From Mycolicibacterium sp. BiH015 (GTDB lineage: Bacteria; Actinomycetota; Actinomycetes; Mycobacteriales; Mycobacteriaceae): a stretch of DNA of 64,000 nucleotides. The notes beneath the pieces were generated by a model. The model made no database searches and was not told the DNA's origin. It saw only the letters and a list, made by a program, of their open reading frames with translations. How positions within the stretch are numbered: position 1 is the stretch's first letter; the number at the start of each line of letters is the position of its first letter. The DNA lies in NCBI RefSeq assembly GCF_027706845.1, contig NZ_JAQGCZ010000005.1, forward strand, positions 434,001 through 498,000, in the 5' to 3' direction. Positions 25,605-35,600 of this stretch are shown piece by piece. A program made the position numbers and the translations under genes.

Positions 25605-28600
25605 CTTTGTCGTCACGGCGCGGCGTGCGATGCGGTTCGGCGAAGGTCACCGTCGACAGCCCCACGGCGATCACCGACAGCAGCGCCAGCACCTGCACGC
25701 CCGCGGAGTGCCCGAGGTATCCGTCGACCGAGCGCCACGGATACTGGCTCAGTATGGCGCCGGCCAGGATCAGACCGAACGCCGCCGTGCCCACCGTCAC
25801 TGCGTCGCGGATCCTGTCACGGCGGCGCAGCAGGTACCGAGCGCCCAGGGCCCCGAGCGCGAGAACCGCGCCGGTGAACCCCGAGATGACAAGCACTGCA
25901 GCGACTGTCGCGGCACCGATCGACAGCGGGTGAGGCTGCCACGGCCGAGCGGGGTCGTGGGCGTCCCCGGGGCGGCGCGCCGGGATGAACGCCAGGGCGA
26001 AAAGCAGGGGCAGGAGTGCGAGGCCGCCGAGGAGGCCGGCGCGGTAGGTCGCGTTCGACGCGAAATCGAGCGTGACGGTGCCTCCGTTGCCGGAGGGCAC
26101 CACCCAGCCTTGCTGCCAGCCGTTGACGGTGACCGGCGTCAGTACGGCACCCGCACCGTCGCGCGCGATCCAGCCGGGATTGACGCTTTCCGGGACGACG
26201 AGGATCCGGGACTGCTCCGACGGGTCGACGGTCACCTCCCGGTGGTCGTTATCCCATCGGGCAACGGTGACCGAAGACGTTGTGGCCGAACGGACTTCAT
26301 AGGCACGCGGGGTGGCCAGCTGGACGCCGTCGACGATCAGCGACGGCCCGGGGCTGATCAGCAGCTCCTGCTGACCGGCGGGAAGCGATATCGGGGTGCT
26401 GCGGCATGGGCGCGCCGGGACGGGTCGGCCGTCCAGCAGATCACCGACCGTGGCCGTCACCGAGGTCTGCACGAACTCCCCCGCCGCGCCGATGACAGGT
26501 CCGCGCCCGCAGGGCAGGCTCACCGTGCGATCCCGATTGGTCGCGGCGTCGGCCGCGCCGATGGGGACGCCGCGCTCGTCCAGCGCGACGATCTCCGCCA
26601 GGCCTGGCGGCTTGAGCTGATCGAAACCCAGTGCGGTGCGGTCGATGACGTCGTCCCAGTCGAGCAACCACACTCTGATCGTGTCCGTGACATGCGGATG
26701 GAGGGAAAACGTCTCGGTTCCCGCCGTCATGCGCCGCACCTGCGGACCGTCGCCGAGGTCGACAGCGATCATGGTCGGGTGGGCGGGCAGCGGCGACGAG
26801 CTCGGCGTCACGCGGATCGACGACACGGTGCGCGGACTGGGCAGCGTCAGGGTCAGCGACGGTGGAGTGCGCGGCTGCACCGTGCGCTGCGGCGCGGTCC
26901 AGGAAGTGCCGGGGTCGCCGTCGGTGGCGGCATAGGCCGAACCCAGCACGTCGATCGCATCGCTGTCACCGGCTGCCCGCGTCGTGTCCGGCTGCGCGAT
27001 GAGGTCGGCCAGATTCGGTCCCTGCCGGGCCCGCACCCACACCGTCGGAGTCACCGGCGTGGGCTCTGGAACCGTCAGCGTCCTGCTCAGGTTCACCGGT
27101 TCCTCGGCGGCCAGCGCCATCGCCGCCGAGCACCGGGTTCCGGTCGGGCTCTCGGCACATCCGGCGCGCCCGAGCAGCTCGGACCCGAGATCCCACTGTG
27201 CGACAACGGAATCCGCAGGCGGCGCGGGGACGTCGACGGTGTGCCGCAGGGTCACCGGATGGGCGAAACCGTTGGCGTCGTACTGCGTGACATTGATGTC
27301 GGTGAGGCCGAACTGGACACCGGGCGAGCCGTCGTCGGTTCCCGTCGCGGTGATCCGCACCCACGGCGATTCGCCGTAGGGCATCGCGACGGTCACCGGT
27401 TTACCTGCCTCGTCGAACCTGACCGTGGTCGTCCCGTTCACCGTCGACACCTCGAGCCGCCGCACCTGCGCGCCGACGGCGGTCGCACTCGGCGTGATGG
27501 TCAGGGTGGCGTTGGTCACCGGATGGTCGAAGTCGACCTGCAGCCACTGGCCCAGCGCGGTCTGCAGCGAATTGGACACCCAACTCGTGGACGAGTCGCC
27601 GTCGATTGCCGATGCCGGCCCCGACGACGGCGAAACATTGGGCAGCGCCGTCGAATCCGACGCCGCGCTGGAGACCGAGATCCGTCCGCCGTCCCACCGG
27701 CCGTAGACGAGATCGGCGCCGTCGGACGGATAGTCGGGCACCCGGTTGAACGTGTTGCGCGAGTCGTGCGGCCCGCGAATCGCCGACGAATGATCGTCGA
27801 CGCGACCATAGTCCGTTTCTCGTGCCGTCGGGGTATCGGTGACCGTCACCAGCGGAGCCGGCAGGCCCGCGCGCAAGGCGTCCTGCGTCAACAGCATCGG
27901 GCCCAACGGAGGCCGGCCGGAAAGTCGGCGCCGCTCGTCGAGACGCAGCAGAGACTCCGGTCCGCCGTCCACTCGCGCCATCGTGTCGGCCTGGGCCACA
28001 TAGGGTTCCAGCGGTTCCGCAGCGGCGCCGACCCGGTAGATCTCGACTGCCGGGTAGCGGGGCCGAAGCCCGCTGTCGGTGACGAACCCCTCCAGCGCTC
28101 CCGGTCCGACCGGATTGCCGAACTCGGCGACCTTCGTCAGTCCCGGTGAGCCGTCGATCGCGCGGTGCACAAGGATGGGACGGGCCGACCGCGACGCGTC
28201 GGGGTCGAGGTCATTGCGCACCACGACATACGAGATGCCCTGCCGGGCAAGGGTATCGGCGAGACCCTCGGACGGTCGACCCGCAGCGAACAGCCGCTGC
28301 ACCGAATCCAGTGCCCGGATCGTCTCGGGTGGAGTCAGCGGAATTGAATCACGCACGCCCCACGCACTGTCACCGAGGACCTGCAGCGGTTCGTCGTGGC
28401 TGTTGCCCCAGACCTGCGTGGCGAACGGGGCACCGGGCGCGACGAGCACCCGGCCACCGGAGTCGTTGTCGTCCAGCCATTTCGCGGTGTCATGCCAGTA
28501 CGACGGGATCGCGTCGAACGCGCCGGGCGGAGTGAGCCGCCCGGTCCAGGCCAGCGCGGTCGCCGCGGTGAGCGCCGACAGCACCACGATGCCGACGGCG

Positions 28601-29772
28601 ACGCGCTTGTCGTTCTCGGGATGGGCGAACGCGTCACGCCACACCCGGGTCGGCGCGCTGCCCGGCAGCGGGATACGTCCGAGCAGGTGAGCCAGGCCGA
28701 GCGCGAGCGGCAGCCGAAGCAGCGGCTCGAGCTTGTGCAGGTTGCGCAACGGTGTGCCGTCGGCATCCAGGAACGCCTGCACCGCATGGGCCATCGGGGA
28801 ACCGAGGCCGCCCGAGTATCCGGCGCCGAGCAGCACGACGCCGACGAGCAGCATTGTGATCAGCCGGCCCCTGGCCGGCATCCGGGTCAGCGCGAGGCCG
28901 GCGAGACCGCCCGCGGCCACCAGAGTCGTCGCGAGTACCGCCACCGAACCGGTCACCAGCGGCGCGCCCGCGGTCGCCGTCGGTGCGACATACGGGGTCC
29001 ACGCCCCGGTGCCGCGCAACATCTCCGTCAGCGACATCCACTGGGTCGTGACGCCCGAGGACTCGATGAAATCAAGGAACGGTGGGCTGATCCGCCCCAG
29101 ATGCAGCAGCGCCACCACCCACCACATCACCGCGAGCGCCACACACGGAACCCACCACGCCACGAAACGCCACCACGTCCGGTTGGGCCGGTGGCACAGC
29201 AACCACACCGCGGCGCACAGGCACGCGCTCAGCGTCGCGACCGCATTCACCGCACCCATCAACGCGATCGCCAGCGCCGAACGGGCCGCCAGCACGCGCA
29301 CCCGGGGATCGCCGTTGAGGACAAGGATCACCGGCAGCAGCACCCACGGCGCCAGCATCATCGGCAGCGTCTCGGACGAAATCGCCCCCAGCGTCGTCAG
29401 CACGCGCGGCGACAGCGCGAATGCGATGGCGCCGACCACCCGCGACGTGGTGGTCCCGATACCGAGCGCTTCGGCGACGCGCAGCACGCCCCAGAATCCG
29501 ACGACCAGGATCAGCGCCCACCACAGTCGCTGCGTCACCCAGCCGGGCAGACCCAGAAGATCACCGGCCAGGAAGAACGTGCCGTGCGGGAAGAGGTAGC
29601 CGTAGGCCTGGTTCTGCGCCTGCCCGAACGGGAGTTCGCTGTTCCAGAGGTTGAACGCGCGCGCGAGGAAGCGCAGCGGGTTGGCGGTGAGATCGAGCTT
29701 GGTGTCAGGGGAGATCTGTCCCGGTGACTGGGCGAATGTCAGGACCAGAGCCGCCGCGCCGACAACCCACAA
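25597..29772 (-). CDS. aftD: AftD arabinofuranosyltransferase
   Basis: Very large (1391-residue) GT-C membrane glycosyltransferase that adds arabinofuranose, from decaprenyl-phospho-arabinose, to arabinogalactan and lipoarabinomannan on the periplasmic side. The N-terminus has ALTFAQ-type first helix then SPGQISPDTKLDLTANPLRF, followed by many helices (for example SSETLPMMLAPWVLLPVIL), a long soluble region with carbohydrate-binding-like folds (repeated LQVDFDHPVTNATLTITPS and LTLPSPRTVSSIRVTP), and C-terminal helices ending RRDDKDG. It is close in length and opening sequence to the remembered Rv0236c. The only ordinary start is TTG 29772; residues upstream (QPLARRW) also resemble the family, so a nonstandard start slightly upstream is possible. 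Confidence 0.95.
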   Translation of the reverse strand: MWVVGAAALVLTFAQSPGQISPDTKLDLTANPLRFLARAFNLWNSELPFGQAQNQAYGYLFPHGTFFLAGDLLGLPGWVTQRLWWALILVVGFWGVLRVAEALGIGTTTSRVVGAIAFALSPRVLTTLGAISSETLPMMLAPWVLLPVILVLNGDPRVRVLAARSALAIALMGAVNAVATLSACLCAAVWLLCHRPNRTWWRFVAWWVPCVALAVMWWVVALLHLGRISPPFLDFIESSGVTTQWMSLTEMLRGTGAWTPYVAPTATAGAPLVTGSVAVLATTLVAAGGLAGLALTRMPARGRLITMLLVGVVLLGAGYSGGLGSPMAHAVQAFLDADGTPLRNLHKLEPLLRLPLALGLAHLLGRIPLPGSAPTRVWRDAFAHPENDKRVAVGIVVLSALTAATALAWTGRLTPPGAFDAIPSYWHDTAKWLDDNDSGGRVLVAPGAPFATQVWGNSHDEPLQVLGDSAWGVRDSIPLTPPETIRALDSVQRLFAAGRPSEGLADTLARQGISYVVVRNDLDPDASRSARPILVHRAIDGSPGLTKVAEFGNPVGPGALEGFVTDSGLRPRYPAVEIYRVGAAAEPLEPYVAQADTMARVDGGPESLLRLDERRRLSGRPPLGPMLLTQDALRAGLPAPLVTVTDTPTARETDYGRVDDHSSAIRGPHDSRNTFNRVPDYPSDGADLVYGRWDGGRISVSSAASDSTALPNVSPSSGPASAIDGDSSTSWVSNSLQTALGQWLQVDFDHPVTNATLTITPSATAVGAQVRRLEVSTVNGTTTVRFDEAGKPVTVAMPYGESPWVRITATGTDDGSPGVQFGLTDINVTQYDANGFAHPVTLRHTVDVPAPPADSVVAQWDLGSELLGRAGCAESPTGTRCSAAMALAAEEPVNLSRTLTVPEPTPVTPTVWVRARQGPNLADLIAQPDTTRAAGDSDAIDVLGSAYAATDGDPGTSWTAPQRTVQPRTPPSLTLTLPSPRTVSSIRVTPSSSPLPAHPTMIAVDLGDGPQVRRMTAGTETFSLHPHVTDTIRVWLLDWDDVIDRTALGFDQLKPPGLAEIVALDERGVPIGAADAATNRDRTVSLPCGRGPVIGAAGEFVQTSVTATVGDLLDGRPVPARPCRSTPISLPAGQQELLISPGPSLIVDGVQLATPRAYEVRSATTSSVTVARWDNDHREVTVDPSEQSRILVVPESVNPGWIARDGAGAVLTPVTVNGWQQGWVVPSGNGGTVTLDFASNATYRAGLLGGLALLPLLFALAFIPARRPGDAHDPARPWQPHPLSIGAATVAAVLVISGFTGAVLALGALGARYLLRRRDRIRDAVTVGTAAFGLILAGAILSQYPWRSVDGYLGHSAGVQVLALLSVIAVGLSTVTFAEPHRTPRRDDKDG

Positions 29773-29821
29773 CCAGCGCCGCGCGAGCGGCTGGACGTTC
29801 AGGTCAGAGTCGGAAGGCAGT

Positions 29822-29995
29822 TTAGGTGCGGTCGCCGTACTCGACCCGGTTGAGGACCGACGACGCCGGATCGCCCGCCTGCAGCGGAGGCTTCGTGTCC
29901 TGCTGCACCATCAGCGTCACCCCGAACACGGCAGCCGCGCCCAGCAGCAGGCCGACGACGATGCTGGCTGCGGCGGGCACGAGAAACCGATCCAT
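29822..29995 (-). CDS. Rv0236A-like small membrane protein (DUF2613)
   Basis: 57 residues, the length remembered for Rv0236A. MDRFLVPAAASIVVGLLLGA is a signal-anchor helix, followed by a short periplasmic tail ending VLNRVEYGDRT. It starts at ATG 29995, 49 bp before aftD in the same direction. The constant pairing with aftD suggests an accessory role for AftD, but no function is known. Confidence 0.85.
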   Translation of the reverse strand: MDRFLVPAAASIVVGLLLGAAAVFGVTLMVQQDTKPPLQAGDPASSVLNRVEYGDRT

Positions 29996-30071
29996 GCGGC
30001 CCAAACTAGCACGGAGACCGTCACGGCCCAGCGGCCGCGCAGCGGCGCCGCAGGGTCCACAATGTCGGTTC

Positions 30072-30377
30072 GTGGCCGTAGATCGGCGCCCGTTCTGGCG
30101 CTCAGGGACCTGCAGCGTCTGGGTCGAATACGACGATTGGGGATCGCTGGTCTTCCACGGCGACGACTCCGCATACATGGGCGACCCCGAGCGTTCCTAC
30201 GAATACTGGGTGACGGTCGCACCCCAGGAGTTCCCCAAACTTCGTAGTGCGCTCGGCGGTGACCCCGCCGACGACCTGTTTGACCTGGTGTGCAGCCGTG
30301 CCGACACGATCATGGCCCACGGCGAGCGCAGCTGGCTCGACCACCAGGGCATAGATCGAAGCTTCCACTGCTATTAG
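30072..30377 (+). CDS. Conserved hypothetical protein, 101 residues
   Basis: Starts at GTG 30072 (AVDRRPFWRSGTCSVWVEYDD when read as protein) and ends DHQGIDRSFHCY. Acidic and aromatic-rich, no membrane helix or signal peptide, no family recognised. It is divergent from the Rv0236A-like gene (76 bp apart) and its stop is 4 bp before the lpqI start, so it probably shares an mRNA with lpqI. The frame is open further upstream without protein-like sequence. Confidence 0.6.
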   Translation: MAVDRRPFWRSGTCSVWVEYDDWGSLVFHGDDSAYMGDPERSYEYWVTVAPQEFPKLRSALGGDPADDLFDLVCSRADTIMAHGERSWLDHQGIDRSFHCY

Positions 30378-30381
30378 TGTC

Positions 30382-31593
30382 GTGACGATGCCCGCACCGA
30401 GGATCGTCCCGAACGCCCTGATCGGAGTTCTGGCGGCAACCGCGCTTCTGGCGGGCTGCGCCACGCCCGCCGACCCTGAGCCCGCCGCAGCACCCCAGGC
30501 CGCCACCGCCGAACCGTCCCTGGCCGCCGGGAATGTGCCGGCCGCTCCCGCCCCTGCGGCGCCTGCGGCCCCGGCCTGCGGTGACCCCGCGGCCGTCGCC
30601 GCATCCATGTCGACGCGGGACAAGCTCGCCCAGCTCCTGATGGTCGGGGTGACCGGAGCGGCCGACGCGCGCGCCGTGGCCGCCGACCACCACGTCGGCG
30701 GAATCATGGTCGGCAGCTGGACCGACATGTCCATGCTGTCCGACGGTTCGCTGCCCGACATCGTCAACGCCGGGCCGCTGCCGCTGGCCGTCAGCGTCGA
30801 CGAGGAGGGCGGCCGGGTGTCACGGCTGTCCGGTCTGATCGGCAGCCAGCCGCCCGCCCGGGCGCTCGCCTCGACCAACACCCCCGAACAGGTGTACGCG
30901 ATCGCGCTCGAGCGCGGCAGAAAGATGCGCAACCTCGGCATCACGGTCGACTTCGCGCCCGTCGTCGACGTCACCGACGCCCCCGACGACACCGTCATCG
31001 GCGACCGTTCGTTCGGGGCGGATCCGACCACGGTCACCGACTACGCGGGCGCCTACGCGCGGGGCCTCCGCGATGCCGGCATACTGCCCGTGCTCAAGCA
31101 CTTCCCCGGTCACGGATCGGGCTCCGGCGATTCCCACACCGGCAGCGTCGTCGCCCCATCGCTGGAGCAGCTGCAGGCCAACGATCTGATTCCGTACCGC
31201 ACCCTTACCGCGCAGGGGCCTGTCGGCGTGATGGTGGGCCACCTGGAGGTGCCGGGTCTGACCGGCAGCCAACCGGCCAGCCTGAGCCCGGAGGCGTACG
31301 GACTGCTGCGCTCCGGGGGCTACGGCGGGCCGCCGTTCAACGGTCTGGTGTTCACCGACGACCTCTCGGGCATGCAGGCGATCACCGACAGGTTCGGGAT
31401 CGCCGACGCGGTGCTGCGGGCGCTGCAGGCCGGAGCCGACATGGCGCTGTGGCTGTCCACCGACCAGGTTCCCGCGGTGCTCGACAGGCTCGAGGCCGCG
31501 GTCGGGGCCGGTGAGCTGACCATGTCGAGTGTGGACGCCGCGGTGATGCGGATCGTCGGGACGAAGGGCCCGTCGTCACGGTGCGGCGGCTGA
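30382..31593 (+). CDS. lpqI: LpqI lipoprotein beta-N-acetylglucosaminidase (GH3)
   Basis: 403 residues. Lipoprotein signal ALIGVLAATALLAGC with the lipobox Cys near residue 26, then an Ala/Pro-rich linker and a GH3 catalytic domain with VSVDEEGGRVSRL, VDFAPVVDV and KHFPGHG, the motif diagnostic of NagZ-type GH3 enzymes. It would release GlcNAc from muropeptide-derived GlcNAc-MurNAc during cell-wall recycling, on the outer face of the membrane. GTG 30382 or ATG 30388 may start translation. Same place as Rv0237. Confidence 0.92.
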   Translation: MTMPAPRIVPNALIGVLAATALLAGCATPADPEPAAAPQAATAEPSLAAGNVPAAPAPAAPAAPACGDPAAVAASMSTRDKLAQLLMVGVTGAADARAVAADHHVGGIMVGSWTDMSMLSDGSLPDIVNAGPLPLAVSVDEEGGRVSRLSGLIGSQPPARALASTNTPEQVYAIALERGRKMRNLGITVDFAPVVDVTDAPDDTVIGDRSFGADPTTVTDYAGAYARGLRDAGILPVLKHFPGHGSGSGDSHTGSVVAPSLEQLQANDLIPYRTLTAQGPVGVMVGHLEVPGLTGSQPASLSPEAYGLLRSGGYGGPPFNGLVFTDDLSGMQAITDRFGIADAVLRALQAGADMALWLSTDQVPAVLDRLEAAVGAGELTMSSVDAAVMRIVGTKGPSSRCGG

Positions 31594-31607
31594 TCGGTCG
31601 GCAATTG

Positions 31608-31628
31608 CTTACCCTGTCTTAGGGAAAG
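31608..31628. promoter_or_regulatory. Candidate TetR operator
   Basis: Inverted repeat CTTACCCT-GTCTT-AGGGAAAG with one mismatch per arm, 30 bp upstream of the TetR gene. It could be an autoregulatory site; a weak lpqI terminator is the alternative, but there is no T tract. Confidence 0.4.
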
Positions 31629-31658
31629 TGTTGCTCGTCGGTCAGGAGAGGCGCGGAA

Positions 31659-32300
31659 ATGGCAGGTGGAACCAAGCGGTTGCCGCGCGCCGTCCGTGAG
31701 CAACAGATGCTCGACGCAGCCGTGGAGATCTTCTCGGTCAACGGCTATCACGAGACCTCGATGGACGCGATCGCGGCTGAAGCCCAGATCAGCAAGCCGA
31801 TGCTCTACCTGTACTACGGCTCCAAAGAAGAGCTGTTCGGCGCCTGCCTGCACCGCGAGCTCGGTCGCTTCGTCGACGAGGTCAACAGCAACATCGATTT
31901 CAGCGCCGCGCCGAAGGAGTTGCTGCGCACCGCCGTGCTGGCGTTCCTGAACTACATCGACGCCCATCGCGCGTCATGGATGGTGCTTTACACTCAGGCC
32001 ACCAGTTCACAGGCCTTCGCCCACACCGTCCGCGAGGGCAGGGAACGCATCATCGAGATCGTCGGCAGGCTGCTGCGTTCTGGAACCCGTTTCCCCGAAC
32101 CCGACACCGATTTCGACATGATGGCGGTCGCACTGGTGGGTGCGGGCGAGGCGATCGCCTCGCGGGTGAGCACCGGCGACGCCGACGTGCACGAGGCGTC
32201 CGAGCTGATGATCAACCTCTTCTGGCTGGGCCTCAAAGGTGCGCCGTCCGCAGCGTTGGACGCCGAAGCCACCGACGCGACCGCCGTCATCTCAAGCTAG
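31659..32300 (+). CDS. TetR-family transcriptional regulator (Rv0238-like)
   Basis: 213 residues. The HTH is residues about 15-60 (REQQMLDAAVEIFSVNGY, then MDAIAAEAQISKPMLYLYYGSKEELF), followed by an all-helical ligand domain. ATG 31659 follows GGAGAGGC. It occupies the place of Rv0238 after lpqI. It ends 15 bp before the convergent lanthipeptide precursor gene, marking the left edge of the accessory insert. Whether it controls the lanthipeptide genes is open; the synteny suggests it belongs to the core genome. Confidence 0.88.
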   Translation: MAGGTKRLPRAVREQQMLDAAVEIFSVNGYHETSMDAIAAEAQISKPMLYLYYGSKEELFGACLHRELGRFVDEVNSNIDFSAAPKELLRTAVLAFLNYIDAHRASWMVLYTQATSSQAFAHTVREGRERIIEIVGRLLRSGTRFPEPDTDFDMMAVALVGAGEAIASRVSTGDADVHEASELMINLFWLGLKGAPSAALDAEATDATAVISS

Positions 32301-32315
32301 ACGGCTCGTTTCGGG

Positions 32316-32462
32316 TCAGCAGGTACAGCCGGAGGCGTTGGTGCTGCTGTAGAGCGAAGCACCCGCCTGCGCGGCACCGGACATCCCGCCGGCGTTCTCC
32401 ATCGCCTCGTCGGTGAACTCACGGATGAGCAGGTCGTCGGCAACGACAGAAGTTGAATTCAT
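32316..32462 (-). CDS. lanA: Class II lanthipeptide precursor peptide
   Basis: 48 residues, start ATG 32462 with AGAGGGG seven bases upstream. The leader runs to a double-glycine site (LLIREFTDEAMENAGG, ending at residue 26); the acidic helix-like leader with GG is typical of class II lanthipeptides. The C-terminal part is rich in Ser/Thr and ends SSTNASGCTC, giving two Cys (46 and 48) and seven Ser/Thr after the GG (28, 36, 39, 40, 41, 44, 47), so at most two lanthionine or methyllanthionine rings plus dehydro residues. It is divergent from lanM across 162 bp. The product is unknown; antimicrobial activity is possible but not shown. Confidence 0.85.
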   Translation of the reverse strand: MNSTSVVADDLLIREFTDEAMENAGGMSGAAQAGASLYSSTNASGCTC

Positions 32463-32624
32463 AGCAAACCCCTCTGAATGAGCGTGTTCGTTCCCTGGGG
32501 CAACTTTTGACGCAGTCGTGAATTTTGGTAGCAGGATAATCCGCAAATCGGGATGCCGCGCGCGAGAAGCGGTAATTTCGCTGTACTTGACCTCTGGCGC
32601 ATGCAGCTATCGTGGAGAGCCTCA
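32463..32624. promoter_or_regulatory. Shared divergent promoter region of the lanthipeptide precursor and lanM
   Basis: 162 bp, visibly richer in A/T than the surrounding sequence, between the two start codons. On the plus strand TTGACG (32507-32512) and GATAAT (32535-32540) resemble promoter boxes, but the 22-bp spacing is too long for a standard promoter. No inverted-repeat operator was found. GGAG at 32614-32617 serves lanM. Confidence 0.5.
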
Positions 32625-35600
32625 ATGCGGGACGCCCATCACGACCTGTCGAGCATCCTGGCGCGCGCGACGACCGTCGACGAATTGCTGTCCGACAACT
32701 ACCGGATGATTGCGCGCGGACGCGGCGACATCGAGCTCGCTGACCGCCGCCTGGCAGCGTGGTGCCGCGCCGCGGCGAACGGCGATTGGGCGCTGTTCGA
32801 CAGGCGGTTGGAGCGTGACGGATGGTCGCGCGGCGCGGTCGCGGACAGATTCCGCATCGAGGGCACATTCGCCGATCCACCGCAATGGACGCGGGATGCC
32901 GGATGGATCTGGAAAGCCCTCTGCGAGGATCCGGACCGGGGCGCGGCCATGGCACACGCGCCGGCCGAGGTGCCCTTCGAGGACCTGTTGTCTCCCGCCA
33001 CGGCCGCGGCGTGCAGACGGCTCCGGGACGCGGCGCCGGTGCGCGCCGGCGAGTGGCTGGCCGAGCGCGCGCTGACGGATCTGGACCGGGCACTGACCGC
33101 CGCGCTGGCCGACCTGTTGGCACCCGCGCTCTACGAACGCCTTGTCGCAGCGCGGGCCGACGGGCTCGGCTACCGGGAATTTGCCGCAGCGACGCGGGCC
33201 ACAGGCTGGCGTGATCTGTTCCGCGCCAAACCCGTTCTGTTGCGCCTGTCGGCGGGCCTGTTGCGGCAGTGGATCGATGCGGGGGCCGATCTGCTGAACC
33301 GTCTCGATGCCGACCTGCCTGCAATCCGTCTGCACTTCCCTGGTCTCCGGACGAGTGACCGGCTGGTGGGAATTCACACACAGTTGTCCGATCCACACCA
33401 TCGGGGTCGGACAGTCGCCGTTCTGGAGTTCGGGAGCGGCGCGCGGATCGTCTACAAACCCAAAGACCTCCGGGTCGACGCTGCCTGGGCGCGACTGGTC
33501 GAGGGGTTGAACGCCCGAGCGCCGGTCGACCTACGGGCGGCCCGTGTGCTGGTGCGCGAAGGATACGGCTGGTCCGAATTCATCGACGCCGAGCCGAGTT
33601 CCGCGTCCGAGGATTTTCCGCTGTTCTTTCGGCGCGCGGGAGCCTGGCTGGCTCTGTTCCACGCCTTCGTTGCCGTCGACATGCACCAGGAGAACATCAT
33701 GGCCGCCGGAGCACACCCGGTGCCGGTTGATCTCGAGACGATCCTCCAGCACGCCGACACCCGATTCCACGACCCCGACGACGGACCGGGAGCCGCGTTT
33801 CGACTGGCCATGCAGCAGGTCGTTGATTCGGTCATGACCGTCGGCCTGCTACCCGCATACGGAAAAGAGTCGCCCGGAAAGGCTTTCCTCATCGGTGGCG
33901 TCACCTCGAACGCCGCGCCGCGGGTGACGGTGGGGTGGGCCGATGTCGGCACCGACACGATGCGTCCTGTCACTCTGCGCGACACCGTGACCGTGACGAC
34001 GAATGTGCCGCACGACGGAGCCGAGCGCGCACGCCTGGGTGATCATATTGACGATCTGATCGACGGCTTCGCCGAATACGCTGTGTTTCTTCGTCGTTGT
34101 TCGCCTGAGGAGCTGCATCGGGGATTCCGAGGACTGCGTGTCCGTACCGTGATCCGGCCAACCCGCTACTACTACATGCTTCTGGAAAGGCTTCGGAATC
34201 ACCGCGCCATGGACGACGGCCCGTGCTGGTCGGCCCAAGCCGATTTCACCGCGCGCCTGGCCGACTGGGAAGCCGACACCGACCCCGGTTGGCCGGTGCA
34301 GCGCGCTGAGCGGGGGGCGTTACTAGAACTGAACATTCCCCATTTCACGACAGCCGCCGACGGCCATGACCTTTGCGAAGGACAAGACCTGTCGGTCGTT
34401 GTCGAGGGGCCGTCGGGAATGGCACGATCCCGGGAGCGTCTCCGCAACCTCGACGACGCTCAGATAGCCGCCCAGGTGGAACTGATTCGCCAGAACACCG
34501 CGCTGCTTCGGCCGGATCCCGTGCGGGTCCGCTCGCTGCTCCCCGCAGCTGAGGTCGGCGGAGATGAGTTCCTCTGCGCTGCTGACAATCTCGCCCGTGA
34601 TGTGCGTGCGAGGGCAATCAGTGGCGGAGGCGGTGCCGCCTGGATCGGGATGGACTGGCTCGACGACTCGGCGATGTCGCAGCTCGTCGTTCTCGGTCCC
34701 GACCTCTACAACGGCAATTGCGGGCTGGCGGTTTTCCTGGGCGCCCATGCCGCCGTCACCGGTGATCCTGTTTCCCGAGAGTTCGCCATATCTGCGGTGG
34801 CGCGACTGCGGGAGACGCTGCGCGGACGCAATCCGGCCAGAGTCGTCCGCACGCTGGGCATCGGGGGTGCTCTCGGAGTCGGCTCGATCGTCTACGGCTT
34901 GGCAGTGTTGGCCGAGTCGCTCGGCGATCAAGCACTTCTCGACGACGCGCGATTCGCTGCGGGGCTCATCACCGAAGACGTGATCGCGGCCGACGTGCAG
35001 CTCGATCTGCTCGCAGGGGCGGCGGGTGCGATCCTCGGGCTGTTGCGCCTGCACCGCCAAAGCGGCTCGGCAGAGGTGCTTGCCACCGCCGAAGCGTGCG
35101 GCAGGCACCTACTCCGGAGTCGTCGGGTCGGCGCTGCAGGTGCGCGTATGTGGCCATCCACGCACTTCGGCCGTCCCTTGAACGGAATGGCACACGGTGC
35201 TTCGGGTTTCGCCTATGCGCTGACTGCTCTCGCGGCTGCCACCGACAACGGCGCCTACAGCGACGCATCGGATGAGTGCCTGGCGTTCGAGCGGTCGACC
35301 TTCAGTGCCGTGCGCCAGGACTGGAGCGATCTTCGCGACGTGCGTAATCCGGGCGCGCCTTGCAAATGGTGCTACGGGGCGCCGGGCATCGGATTGGCTC
35401 GGCTTGCCATGACGAGCATCGTCGGATTGCCTGCACACAGGTACGTCTCCGACATCGATGCGGCGCTGTCTGCCGACGAGAAGGCTTGGCCGGCGCCGAC
35501 CGACACACTGTGCTGCGGCACGATGGCCGGCATCGAGCTACTCACCGAGGCCGGGGATGTCCTGTGTCGCGACGATCTGGCCCAGCTGGCGACCGATCGC

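Noticed and set aside
25456..28149. 897-codon open frame opposite aftD and the synthetase
   Set aside because: Shadow of aftD; no family motifs and Arg-rich throughout.
32316..32546. Longer version of the precursor reading upstream to 32546
   Set aside because: The added residues do not resemble a lanthipeptide leader, and ATG 32462 has a clear AGAGGGG binding site.
32553..32624. Earlier LanM start at ATG 32553 giving 24 more residues
   Set aside because: No ribosome binding site before it and the extra residues do not look like a LanM N-terminus; ATG 32625 has GGAG at good spacing.
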